From a virus: a stretch of DNA of 38,981 nucleotides. Made by a program: the position numbers and the translations under genes. The stretch lies in IMG/VR virus record IMGVR_UViG_3300032053_000201, positions 1 through 38,981 of that record; one strand, given 5' to 3'. The number at the start of each line of letters is the position of its first letter. Within the stretch, counting starts at the first letter, position 1. Positions 31,388-38,981 of the stretch are shown piece after piece. The notes below the pieces were generated by a model. It ran no database searches, was not told the origin of the DNA, and saw only the letters and a list, made by a program, of their open reading frames with translations.

Positions 31388-33481
31388 ATGGCCTTCACCG
31401 GCAGTGCCTATACCGAGCTCCTCAAATACGAGAAGACCGTCGCCTTCAAGCTGGAGCTCCGCACCAACTTCAGTGCCAGCACGGCCTGGCTGGAGTTCCG
31501 GTACGTCGCGGGGACGCTCAGCATCGAGCACCCGGACAACAAGCCCGGCACGCTGAGCTGCGACCTCGTCTGGTCCGCGACGATCGCCAACGAGCGCAGC
31601 GAGACGAACCGCGCGCAGCTCTTCGCCGAGGCGCGCGTGACCGCCTACGTCGGAACCGAGACCGAGGTGAAGTTCCAAGGGCGCGTCGACAGCTGCGCTC
31701 CCGTAGATCTCGGCTTTCAGCTCCAGGCAACGAGCTGGGACGTGCTGCTGGAGGAATGCGACTGCTCCGTGGCGCTGGCCCCGAGCACTACACCCGTTGT
31801 CGCCGACGATGCCTACCGCCTCGTCACACCCGTCGATCCGGACGTGCTCGGCCCGTACATCTTCGGCTTCGTGGACGACGAGAGCGGCACCGACCCCGCC
31901 TTCGACGAGGCGACGCAGCTTGTCCGCCGCCCCTGGGCGCCGCGCAGTATCCTGCTCAGCGTAGACGAGCCGGGCGCGGACCCGCCGATCGTCAAGGGCG
32001 GCGTGCCGAGCACGCACTGGGGAGTGGACTGGGACGCCGGGGCGCTGACGCTCCTGGAAGACACGACGGGCCGGACGTACTATCTTTCCAACGTCGACGC
32101 GAATCTCGAATCCGCCGCGACCGGCGCGACGAACGTCGACATCACGGTGCTGCTCAAGGCGGCGCTGAAGTGCACGAAGGCCAGCGGCGGAATCGGCGCG
32201 GTAGACGGGGAGATCGACTTCCCCGCCAGCCTCGGGCTCGACCTCGCGCAATCCAAGCGCTACGAGGGCCGCGTGGGCGACCTGCTGCGCGACGTGCAGC
32301 GGGACATGGCGCCGCACCTCCGCCTGTGGTGGGAGCCCGCGACGCAGAAGTGGACCCTGGCGTTGCTGGAGCAGAAGACCGCCGGCAACGAGAACGCGAC
32401 GCTGGTGCATCCGAAGAGCATCGCACTGGTCCGCAGCACGCGCGATCTATACAGCCGGGTGGTGGCCACCGGCAGCATCATGTACCCGCGCAACATCCTG
32501 GCTCAGCCGCAGAGCGGCCCTGACAAGGAAGTGGAGATCACCGTCGGCGCGGAGCTCGCCGGCGGCGTGCTCTGGGGCAGCCGGCAGGGCGGGAAGGACG
32601 ACGCGGCCGGGACGTGGGCCGACAAGTCCCCCTTCATCTGGGACGGGGACGGCAATACCTGCCTGACGGCCTTCGACCTGCCGGGCAACGACCCGGTGCA
32701 CTGGTACGAGCTGATGCGAATCGACATGCTGACCGCGCAGAACGTGGAGTACGTGAACGCGGTGATGGTGAGCAGCAAGAACAAGTGGGCGGCCCAGGGC
32801 AACAACCAGACGGAGCTGCGCGCGGGCTTCTGGCCGGGGCTGAAGCTCATGATCCGCGAGCTCGACACCGACCCGTGGCAGCTCCTCACGCCGGCGCTGG
32901 ACGGGCGCTATGCGCCCTCCTCGCAGATCGAGGTGCCGAAGAGCAAGATCGCTTTCGGCTACGGCCGGTACATCCAGGTGCTCTGCCAGGCGGCGAAGAT
33001 CACGGTGGAGGACACGCACGGGCTGGGCATCGGCATCAGCGAGCTCGTGATCAACACGCGGGTCGCCTACCGGCTGGTCTACGAGATCGACGGCAACGCC
33101 ACCCCCGCCACCTACTACACGTTCACGCGCGACTGGGATGGGGATGGCGATCTCGACCAGTGGCAGCGCAACCATGCCGACCTGTGGACGCGGCTGGGGG
33201 GTCGCCACCGCACGAAGTACATCGACCTGGGGAGTAAGTACCCCGAGACGCTGGCGGGCGACGTGGCGCTCGGCGAGCTCGACGAGAGCGTGCGGCTCTT
33301 CGACGGCGTGAGCTATGAGGCGGTGTGCGACCCGCGCATCCGCCGCGGGTGGACGGTGATCGTCGCCGACGCGATCAACAACACGACGGTGTCGATCCTG
33401 GTCGAGAGCTTCACGCTCAAGGACATGGGGGCGGAGATCTCCGGGGCGAACTACCTGGCGGAGGCGCTCGACAATGGCTAA
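31388..33481 (+). CDS. Baseplate hub / tail tip protein with calcium-loop motif
   Basis: 697 residues, starting right at the previous stop. Beta-rich early domains (about 1-120) fit a hub-like protein. Near residue 575 the motif DWDGDGDLDQW resembles a dockerin or thrombospondin type-3 calcium loop (DxDxDGxxD). The C-terminal part (about 600-697) has LGELDESVRLFDGVSYEAV and WTVIVADAINN, a pattern common in tail proteins with late hub domains. The overlap with the next gene is 8 bases. Confidence 0.65.
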   Translation: MAFTGSAYTELLKYEKTVAFKLELRTNFSASTAWLEFRYVAGTLSIEHPDNKPGTLSCDLVWSATIANERSETNRAQLFAEARVTAYVGTETEVKFQGRVDSCAPVDLGFQLQATSWDVLLEECDCSVALAPSTTPVVADDAYRLVTPVDPDVLGPYIFGFVDDESGTDPAFDEATQLVRRPWAPRSILLSVDEPGADPPIVKGGVPSTHWGVDWDAGALTLLEDTTGRTYYLSNVDANLESAATGATNVDITVLLKAALKCTKASGGIGAVDGEIDFPASLGLDLAQSKRYEGRVGDLLRDVQRDMAPHLRLWWEPATQKWTLALLEQKTAGNENATLVHPKSIALVRSTRDLYSRVVATGSIMYPRNILAQPQSGPDKEVEITVGAELAGGVLWGSRQGGKDDAAGTWADKSPFIWDGDGNTCLTAFDLPGNDPVHWYELMRIDMLTAQNVEYVNAVMVSSKNKWAAQGNNQTELRAGFWPGLKLMIRELDTDPWQLLTPALDGRYAPSSQIEVPKSKIAFGYGRYIQVLCQAAKITVEDTHGLGIGISELVINTRVAYRLVYEIDGNATPATYYTFTRDWDGDGDLDQWQRNHADLWTRLGGRHRTKYIDLGSKYPETLAGDVALGELDESVRLFDGVSYEAVCDPRIRRGWTVIVADAINNTTVSILVESFTLKDMGAEISGANYLAEALDNG

Positions 33482-34814
33482 CCCGTTCCTACGACGGCAG
33501 GCGCTCTCGCACCTCACTGCCGGGCTGCACGACATGGTGGACGAGCGTATTAACGCGAAGCTCAGGGAGCCCGCGCCGGAAATCTCAGCGGCGTATTTCG
33601 GCGCCAGCCCGATGCCGGGCGACGGTGAGGGGGAAGATACGGATCTCCTGGAGCTGGCGCATACGGAGCTGAGGGACATGCCCGGCGCGGACAACGCCGA
33701 TCACGACGGGCGCTATCCGACCGAGGCGGAAGTAGCGGCGGTGGGGACTCCGAGCGGCGCCGACCTGGTGGGCGTGCGCGATACCGCTGCGTACTTCGCC
33801 AGCCACGTGCTTGAGACGATCCTCGCGGCCATCGGCGCGGCGCTCGGGTCGTTGACGAACTACTGGCAGCGCGGCTATGAGACATTGCTCCCAGCAACCG
33901 CCGACGATAACCTCGTCGTCAGCACCAGCACTCAACTGGCCGCTATCACGGGGATCAACAGCAGCCCCTACACCAGGGGCGCCCAGGGCGTCTACGGTGT
34001 CCATACGGGGGAGGCGGACGGCTTCGGGGTATCCGGAGACACGACCAGCAGCGACAATGCGGCCTATGGGGGGTTCTTCGACCGCGAGCGGCTGGAGAAT
34101 TACGAGGACGCCAAGGAGCAGGCGGGCGATCCCGCGACCCCCCCCGCCACCTTCGCGCGCCGCTTCGCCAAGGCCGCGCCGGTCGCCGGCAGCCGCGAGT
34201 CCCTGAAGTCCGACACCGGCGTCGTGCACGACCTGACGCCGCAGCTCAAGCAGATCTTCGCCGCGGGCGGGCAGAAGAACAACACCGCCGGCTGCGCGCT
34301 GTTCTGGGCCTACGGCAAGCATCCCAGCGGCACCATCATAACGCCGGCCGTCGTGGTCGCCACCCAGTATTGCAGCTTCACGGCGCCCGCCGCCGAAGGC
34401 AATGCGGTGCTGCTCACCGACGGCTACTGCCAGTTCGCATGGGCGCCGACGGGCAACCCCACATGGCAGCAGTCCTACTTCGCGGTCGCGGTGCCGGTGC
34501 GGCTGCAGCCCGGCGACGGCGGAGCGACGGGCTGCAAGACGGCGCGGGTCAGCGCCCGCATCCGCATCTCGGCAACCGCCGACATCGCCGCCATCCGCCT
34601 GACGCTGGAGGATTCCGCCGGCAGCGCCGCCTCCAACACGACGATCTGCTCGCCCGGCGGGACGGCCTGGGCGGAGTACATCAGCACGGACATCGACATC
34701 ACCGGCTGGACGGGCCCGCTGCGAATCTCCGTGGCAGTGTACGGCACTGTGGGTTCGACGGCCGCGACGACCGTGGACATCGAGTACCTCAGCCTGGAGC
34801 TGTGGGCGGAGTAG
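33474..34814 (+). CDS. Tail appendage / fibre-like protein
   Basis: 446 residues. The N-terminal segment ADNADHDGRYPTEAEV resembles the D-H-x-x-x-Y motif at the base of many tail fibres. A membrane-like helix follows (AAYFASHVLETILAAIGAALGS, about 105-125). The C-terminal half is beta-rich and Ala/Thr-rich (jelly-roll-like). A fibre or accessory tail role is inferred. Confidence 0.6.
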   Translation: MANPFLRRQALSHLTAGLHDMVDERINAKLREPAPEISAAYFGASPMPGDGEGEDTDLLELAHTELRDMPGADNADHDGRYPTEAEVAAVGTPSGADLVGVRDTAAYFASHVLETILAAIGAALGSLTNYWQRGYETLLPATADDNLVVSTSTQLAAITGINSSPYTRGAQGVYGVHTGEADGFGVSGDTTSSDNAAYGGFFDRERLENYEDAKEQAGDPATPPATFARRFAKAAPVAGSRESLKSDTGVVHDLTPQLKQIFAAGGQKNNTAGCALFWAYGKHPSGTIITPAVVVATQYCSFTAPAAEGNAVLLTDGYCQFAWAPTGNPTWQQSYFAVAVPVRLQPGDGGATGCKTARVSARIRISATADIAAIRLTLEDSAGSAASNTTICSPGGTAWAEYISTDIDITGWTGPLRISVAVYGTVGSTAATTVDIEYLSLELWAE

Positions 34815-34826
34815 GAGGAGAGGAGA

Positions 34827-35186
34827 ATGACCGAAGCTGAAACCGAGGGCCTGCGCAGAGAGCTGACAGCGCAATGCGTGACGCGCCATACCGGCATCGA
34901 GCAGCGGCTGGACAGCATCGACGGCAGGCTCCGCCTCGACACCGAGAACCTCTATGCCAAGGTCAACCGCATCGGCGAGCAGCAGGCCTCGCTCATGGCG
35001 CACGTCGAGAACATCCACTCCGACGTCGCCGCGCTGCGCCAAGGACAGGAGCGAATCCTGGAACGGGACGATCAGCGCCGGCAAGCCTCGAACGGCGAGC
35101 GCACCGGGCGGCTGGTCAGCCTGCTGGTGCTGGTGGCGGGATGGGCCTTCGCGCTGCTGATGTTCGCGCTCAAGGAGCTGAGATGA
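34827..35186 (+). CDS. Coiled-coil membrane protein, holin-associated (XhlA-like)
   Basis: 119 residues after GGAGGAGAGGAG. Residues about 20-85 are a charged coiled coil (RLDSIDGRL, VENIHSDVAALRQ), and residues about 94-115 form one transmembrane helix near the C-terminus. This layout fits XhlA/hemolysin-type proteins that act with holins. It opens the lysis cassette. No separate classical two- or three-span holin is visible. Confidence 0.65.
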   Translation: MTEAETEGLRRELTAQCVTRHTGIEQRLDSIDGRLRLDTENLYAKVNRIGEQQASLMAHVENIHSDVAALRQGQERILERDDQRRQASNGERTGRLVSLLVLVAGWAFALLMFALKELR

Positions 35187-35893
35187 GCCCGGAGCAGTTG
35201 CCGGTTGCCGGTTGCCGGTTGCCGGTTGCCGGTTGCCGGTTGCCGGTTGCCGGTTGTCAGTTATCAGGAGGGCGGGAGCTGAGAGCGGGGGACGTCGTGC
35301 TGTTCGCGCGGCTCACGTTGCGCCAGTCGCTGCGCAGCGAGGGTGCTCGCGGCCTCATCGGCTGGATAGGCCATTGGATCACCGCGGGGTGCAGCTGGTA
35401 CACCGAGGGTCCCTTCGACGGCTTCTGGGAAGACGTGCATGTCGGGATCGTGGTGGAGTGGCAGGGGGCGCCGGCGCTGTTGGAGATGCTGAGCACGACG
35501 AACTTCACCCTCAGCCCGCTCCCCCTGCGCCTGGACGCGTACCCGGGGACCGTGCTCGTGATCCCGCTCAGCGAGCGCTACCGCGCGCACTTCGACGTCC
35601 TGCGCGTCTGCGCGTGGATCGAAGAGCACCGGCGCGACCGCTACCGCTGGGGCGGGCTTCCCTTCGCCGTGCTGCGCTGCATGGTGGGCTGGCGCAGCGC
35701 GGGGGCGATGTTCTGCAGCGAGGCGGTGGTGACGCTGCTGGTGCACCTGGGCATTATCCCGCGGGAGCTGAAGGTGCAGCGCGGAAACCGCACCGCGACC
35801 GCCGAGGTCGAGCCGCAGGGCTACGCACCCTGCGAAGTGGCGCGCCTGCCGCAGCTGGCCCGCAATCTGTTCTGGACCTGGAGGACCCTATGA
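35183..35893 (+). CDS. NlpC/P60-like permuted papain-fold hydrolase with repeat-coded N-terminus
   Basis: 236 residues, starting in the ATGA overlap. Residues 5-27 or so are coded by ten heptamers. After them, GDVVLFA, HVGIVVE with His86, and FCSEAVV with Cys178 match the permuted papain-like (YiiX/NlpC-like) family, in which His precedes Cys. The family hydrolyses amide bonds in peptidoglycan or acyl groups. It lies between the coiled-coil membrane protein and the endolysin. No later start fits, because GDVVLF follows the array within 15 residues. Confidence 0.72.
   Translation: MSPEQLPVAGCRLPVAGCRLPVAGCQLSGGRELRAGDVVLFARLTLRQSLRSEGARGLIGWIGHWITAGCSWYTEGPFDGFWEDVHVGIVVEWQGAPALLEMLSTTNFTLSPLPLRLDAYPGTVLVIPLSERYRAHFDVLRVCAWIEEHRRDRYRWGGLPFAVLRCMVGWRSAGAMFCSEAVVTLLVHLGIIPRELKVQRGNRTATAEVEPQGYAPCEVARLPQLARNLFWTWRTL
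35197..35266 (+). repeat. Longest heptamer array: (GTTGCCG)8 + GTTGTCA + GTTATCA, coding
   Basis: Ten units, 70 bp, eight of them perfect. It starts 14 bases into the hydrolase gene. Perfect repeats of this length are expected to slip in replication, and a one-unit change would shift the reading frame of the hydrolase. Confidence 0.97.
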
Positions 35894-36141
35894 GCATCTT
35901 CTCGAAAATCAGCCGCCGGCGGTTCGCGCGCCGCGTCAAGGGGGCGGTGAAGGACGTCGAGGCCGGGCTGCCGGATCTGCTCGAAGCCGAGTTCGAGGCG
36001 CTGAAGCAGGCCGTGCTGGAGGAAGGGGTGCGGCGGCTAGCCGAGGCCGCGTTGAGACCGATCGCGAACGGCACCGCGCTCCTGGGCGATCCAACACCGC
36101 TACTCGACTCACCACCGCACGGAGGGATACGCCATGTATGA
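35890..36141 (+). CDS. Hypothetical small helical protein
   Basis: 83 residues, starting in an ATGA overlap and overlapping the endolysin by 8 bases. Basic start (KISRRRFARRVKG) and an amphipathic middle with several Glu and Leu. Position suggests a lysis accessory protein; no family recognised. Confidence 0.6.
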   Translation: MSIFSKISRRRFARRVKGAVKDVEAGLPDLLEAEFEALKQAVLEEGVRRLAEAALRPIANGTALLGDPTPLLDSPPHGGIRHV

Positions 36142-36946
36142 CCCTATCGCCGCGCTCTTGGCCCTGCCCAAGGCGCCCCCCATGTTGAAGCCCGGCAGCA
36201 CCGGCTGGGCCGTGCGCCTGCTCTGCCGCCTGCTCGCCGCGCAGGGCGTGGCGCAGAAGGACTGGCTGGCGGAAGGCGTCGCCGTCCCCGGAACGTACAG
36301 CCCCATCGTGAAGGCGCTGGTGCGCAGCTTCCAGCTGCTGGCGGGCATCGAGCCGGACGGCATCTGCGGGCCCGAGACATGGGCCTGGCTGGGGTGCCGC
36401 CGCTTCAAGGACCTGGGAGAGATCACGATGGTCTACGCGCGCGCCGAGGCGTACCTCGGCGCCCGCGAGATCGGCGGCAACAACCGCGGCCCCTGGGTAA
36501 AGAAGTACGTCGGCTGGACGGGCGAGGCGGCGCAGTGGTGCGCGGGCTACGCCACCTGGTGCCTCGCACAGGCCTGCGAGCGCCTCGGCCTCGGCGCGCT
36601 CATCAAGTGGACCAATAAGAACAGCAGCAGCATGATCGCCCGCGACGCGGACGAGCACCGCCGCTTGATCCATCCGTCCCGCGCCTTCAGCTTCACCGCG
36701 GCCGGGAAGCGGGTGCACGCGCTGATGGCGCCGCCGCATCGCGGCGATCTGGCGCTGCGCCTCGGCGGAGCGACGGGCTGCCAGCACACGACGCTGCTCG
36801 ACCGCATCGAGGGCGAGACGGCCTATGTCTGGGAGGGCAATGTGCGGCCGCGCAAGTGGCTGCCGTGGCAGCTCGACGCGGCGCGCCCCGGCAGCTACCC
36901 GCTGAAGCAGATGGTATTCGTCGACCTGGTGCCGAGGCGCGCCTGA
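36134..36946 (+). CDS. Endolysin: peptidoglycan-binding plus CHAP-like amidase
   Basis: 270 residues. Residues about 15-95 are a PG_binding_1-type domain (LKPGSTGWAVRLLCRLL, GIEPDGICGPETWAWL). The C-terminal part is CHAP/NlpC-like: Cys136 in AAQWCAGYATWC and His218 in CQHTTLLDRI, with an aromatic strand YVWEGN. It cleaves peptide or amide bonds of the cell wall to release virions. No signal peptide, so it needs the membrane proteins encoded upstream. Confidence 0.85.
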   Translation: MYDPIAALLALPKAPPMLKPGSTGWAVRLLCRLLAAQGVAQKDWLAEGVAVPGTYSPIVKALVRSFQLLAGIEPDGICGPETWAWLGCRRFKDLGEITMVYARAEAYLGAREIGGNNRGPWVKKYVGWTGEAAQWCAGYATWCLAQACERLGLGALIKWTNKNSSSMIARDADEHRRLIHPSRAFSFTAAGKRVHALMAPPHRGDLALRLGGATGCQHTTLLDRIEGETAYVWEGNVRPRKWLPWQLDAARPGSYPLKQMVFVDLVPRRA

Positions 36947-36957
36947 GGAGGATATCG

Positions 36958-37293
36958 ATGCAATACGTCCTGCGCGAAGGGTCCCAAGAGCCGATTCCGT
37001 TCTATCTCACCCGCGACGACAGGCCATATGACCTCTCCAGCGCGACAGAGGTGCGTCTCTGCCGCAAGTGCGGCAGCGGGCTCGACGATACGCTCAGCAC
37101 GCTGGATGTCGCGGCCATACTGGTAATCAGCGAGGCACAGCAGGGAAAGCTGATGTTGAGTCCCACCACTACCGCGTATTGGACCGGAACCGGGCATTGG
37201 GCGGCGCTGCGCTTCGAGGTGTTCGACGGCGGTATCCGGCTCGATTTCCCCAACGCTTCGTCGCTGCGCTTCAAGATCGTAACTAGAGATTAG
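36958..37293 (+). CDS. BppU-like / Ig-like small tail accessory protein
   Basis: 111 residues after GAGGAGG. The pattern EPIPFYLTRDDRPYDLSSATEVRL, a turn, then YWTGTGHWAALRFEVFDGGIRLDFPN is that of BppU N-terminal-like domains used in tail adsorption apparatus. Role by similarity of layout only. Confidence 0.6.
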   Translation: MQYVLREGSQEPIPFYLTRDDRPYDLSSATEVRLCRKCGSGLDDTLSTLDVAAILVISEAQQGKLMLSPTTTAYWTGTGHWAALRFEVFDGGIRLDFPNASSLRFKIVTRD

Positions 37294-37308
37294 CAAAGGA
37301 GTCCTTGA

Positions 37309-37737
37309 ATGGCGACACCAACCAAGTTCTACTGCTTCGTCGAGGATCGGTCCGAGGGCAAGCACAACCTCGGCTCCGACACGCTCAGGATCGCGCTCAC
37401 CAACACCGCCCCCGTGGTGTCGCAGACGGTCTTCGAGCCCGTCACGCTCCACCCGCCCCCTGCAGCCGCGAACGGCTACACGACCGGCGGCTCGGCGCTG
37501 GTCGTCACCGCCAGCAGCCAGACCGCCGGGGTGTACAAGCTGGTCGCCAACGACCTGGTATTCACCGCCACCGCCGGCGGCATCGGGCCGTTCCGCTACG
37601 CGATCCTGTACAACGACACGTCGGCTACCGACGCGCTGATCTGCTGGTGGGATTACGGATCGAGCATCACGCTGGCGGACACCGAGACTCTGACCGTTGA
37701 CTCCGATCAGACCGGCGGCATCCTGACGGACACATAG
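37309..37737 (+). CDS. Conserved phage structural protein
   Basis: 142 residues after AAAGGAG. The start TKFYCFVEDRSEGKHNLGSDTLRIALTN and GYTTGGSAL match a common family of small phage proteins of unknown role near tail fibres. A tail or head accessory role is probable. Confidence 0.7.
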   Translation: MATPTKFYCFVEDRSEGKHNLGSDTLRIALTNTAPVVSQTVFEPVTLHPPPAAANGYTTGGSALVVTASSQTAGVYKLVANDLVFTATAGGIGPFRYAILYNDTSATDALICWWDYGSSITLADTETLTVDSDQTGGILTDT

Positions 37738-37738
37738 C

Positions 37739-38080
37739 ATGGCTCTCTGCGCCTACCACGTGTGCTGGTTCATCACCGGCGAGGACGGCTACATCAAGCA
37801 GGTGTCCGTGCGCTACGCCGTGGGCGATTACGTCCTGGAGGGGCTGGCGGGCAAGCAGGAGTCGCGCTTCGTTCCCACCTCGCACATCACGGCGAGCATG
37901 GGTAAACGCGACCCGACCGCCAAGGACAGCACGACCTGGCTGCTGACGGACAAGGACTTCGGGAAGATCGCGGGGCAGCCGCATCCTGACCTGGAGGCGC
38001 TGGCGAAGCACTGCGAGGATCACGCCAAGGCGCTGACGGGGCTGGCGGCGTATACGCCGGTGAGGAACAAGGATGCCTAG
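37739..38080 (+). CDS. Hypothetical protein, 113 residues
   Basis: ATG directly after the previous stop. Contains several Cys and a basic C-terminal end; no family. Its last 8 bases overlap the start of the repeat tail gene, suggesting coupling. Confidence 0.6.
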   Translation: MALCAYHVCWFITGEDGYIKQVSVRYAVGDYVLEGLAGKQESRFVPTSHITASMGKRDPTAKDSTTWLLTDKDFGKIAGQPHPDLEALAKHCEDHAKALTGLAAYTPVRNKDA

Positions 38081-38981
38081 CTACCTCACCGTCTATCCCG
38101 ATCCCCACGTTGAAACGCTGACGGTTGACGGGCTATGCGCACGGGGCATTGCGGGTACATGGGCGGAGGTACGAGATGGTGCTGGGACAGCGAGTAGCGA
38201 TAGCGACTCGTCTAATGTTGCACCACGACTTCTCAGTAGTAACACGACTGATGCGTGGGCAAGGATTACCCGTGCGCTATTGCTTTTCGATTGCCGTGCT
38301 CTCACCAGTGCTGCGCAAATTAGTGATGCCTCGCTAAGTCTGCGCGGCAGTGCTGTTGCGAATAACTATGCGGGTTCCGTCATCATTTGTGCATCGGCAC
38401 CTGCGGCTAACACAGCAGTCGCTACTGGTGATTATCTGCTGATGAGAGACTTGACGACGCCGTTCTCCAATCCGTTTGCACTCAGCGGATGGTCTACCGA
38501 CGGCTATAACGTCATCCCGCTTATCGCGGCAGGCATAGCCGCCATTGTCAAATCGGGCGACACGAGCGCGATGACGAAGCTGGGCCTGCGCATCAATTGG
38601 GACATTACGAATACGCCGCCGACATGGCGGAATTCGAGGGAGGATTCCGTTACCTGGCGCACCGCCGACTACGCCAACCTCACCAGCGACCCCTACCTGT
38701 ACATCACGTATACGCTAGGCGGCTCGCCGTACACCTTGACTGCCGATGCCGCCGTGTTCGCGCTGACGGCGAACGCGGCCACGCTTAGGGCGGCGCGTAG
38801 GCTGGTGGCGGGCACGCCGAGCTTCGTGCTGACGGCGAACGCGGCCACGCTTAGGGCGGCGCGCAGGCTGGTGGCGGGCACGGCGAGCTTCGCGCTGACG
38901 GCGAACGCGGCCACGCTTAGGGCGGCGCGCAGACTGGCTGCGGGCACGGCGAGCTTCGTGCTGACGGCGAACGCGGCCACG
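38073..38981 (+). CDS. Repeat tail protein, N-terminal part (open at window end)
   Basis: Open from the ATG at 38073 to the window end with no stop. The first 225 or so residues are a Ser/Ala/Thr-rich, probably beta-rich domain with SVTWRTADYANLTSDPYLYITYTLG near its end, a pattern often seen before receptor-side repeats. Three complete 22-residue units and part of a fourth follow. Joined to the window start by overlapping 38939-38981 with 1-43, the frame continues to 481, for about 448 residues. Bases 38100-38700 are less GC-rich than the rest. A receptor-binding appendage is likely by position and composition. Confidence 0.75.
   Translation, partial: MPSYLTVYPDPHVETLTVDGLCARGIAGTWAEVRDGAGTASSDSDSSNVAPRLLSSNTTDAWARITRALLLFDCRALTSAAQISDASLSLRGSAVANNYAGSVIICASAPAANTAVATGDYLLMRDLTTPFSNPFALSGWSTDGYNVIPLIAAGIAAIVKSGDTSAMTKLGLRINWDITNTPPTWRNSREDSVTWRTADYANLTSDPYLYITYTLGGSPYTLTADAAVFALTANAATLRAARRLVAGTPSFVLTANAATLRAARRLVAGTASFALTANAATLRAARRLAAGTASFVLTANAAT
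38757..38981 (+). repeat. 66-bp tandem repeat in tail gene (3' window end)
   Basis: Units at 38757, 38823, 38889 and a partial one at 38955. The segment 38807-38932 is identical to 1-126. Confidence 0.92.

Overview
This window is an essentially complete GC-rich genome of a temperate, long-tailed (siphovirus-like) phage or prophage. It has a Mu-like head module, a tyrosine integrase in place of a transposase, and its own primase-helicase and sliding clamp. Nearly everything is on the + strand in tightly overlapping ATGA/GTGA/TTGA cistrons. Only the lysogeny block (repressor, integrase, lipoprotein) is on the - strand. The host cannot be named from sequence. The lipobox lipoprotein, the high GC and the many short tandem heptamers are compatible with a GC-rich bacterium whose genome carries similar heptamer repeats, such as cyanobacteria or Chloroflexi-like groups; this is inference only. 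Both window ends lie inside the same 22-residue-repeat tail gene (38073 to the end, then 2-481), so the molecule is probably circular or circularly permuted and the contig was cut inside a repeat.

Layout. 1-481: C-terminal end of the repeat tail protein. 559-2042: lysogeny block read leftward (XRE repressor, short integrase, lipoprotein), plus one tiny + strand ORF. 2106-2133: strong rightward promoter, apparently giving a leaderless Cro-like gene. 2140-9354: early operon of small genes, including a membrane-anchored transglycosylase, two ASCH-domain proteins, a DnaN-like clamp and a DUF5131 (Gp37/Gp68) protein. 9410-12123: prim-pol/D5 helicase, preceded by a small prim-pol-like fragment. 12141-12280: inverted TGACAC iterons, the candidate replication origin. 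12935-19322: terminase small and large subunits, a DNA methyltransferase, and a fused portal-MuF protein. 19369-22179: protease/scaffold, decoration protein and Mu gpT-like capsid. 22191-26115: head-tail connectors and tail tube. 26177-27000: tail assembly chaperone with a -1 frameshift at T TTT TTC. 26997-30842: tape measure, interrupted by one in-frame TGA set in hairpins. 30839-34814: tail tip and appendage. 34827-36946: lysis cassette. 36958 to the end: receptor-side accessory genes and the repeat tail protein.

The most unusual feature is a family of 7-bp tandem repeat arrays: GTTGCCG with variants such as GTTGTCA, plus AGGCAGN and GTTACAG. There are about fourteen array sites, all in the same orientation as transcription and all at cistron junctions, at 5' or 3' coding ends, or in an interdomain linker. 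Several lie in frame at the very start of genes (terminase small subunit, methyltransferase, a cell-wall hydrolase and others). Because 7 is not a multiple of 3, gain or loss of one unit would switch those genes off, so the arrays look like either a mobile heptamer family or a genome-wide phase-variation system carried by a phage. Several arrays are followed by a shared Shine-Dalgarno-containing segment, so some may have spread as ribosome-binding-site cassettes.
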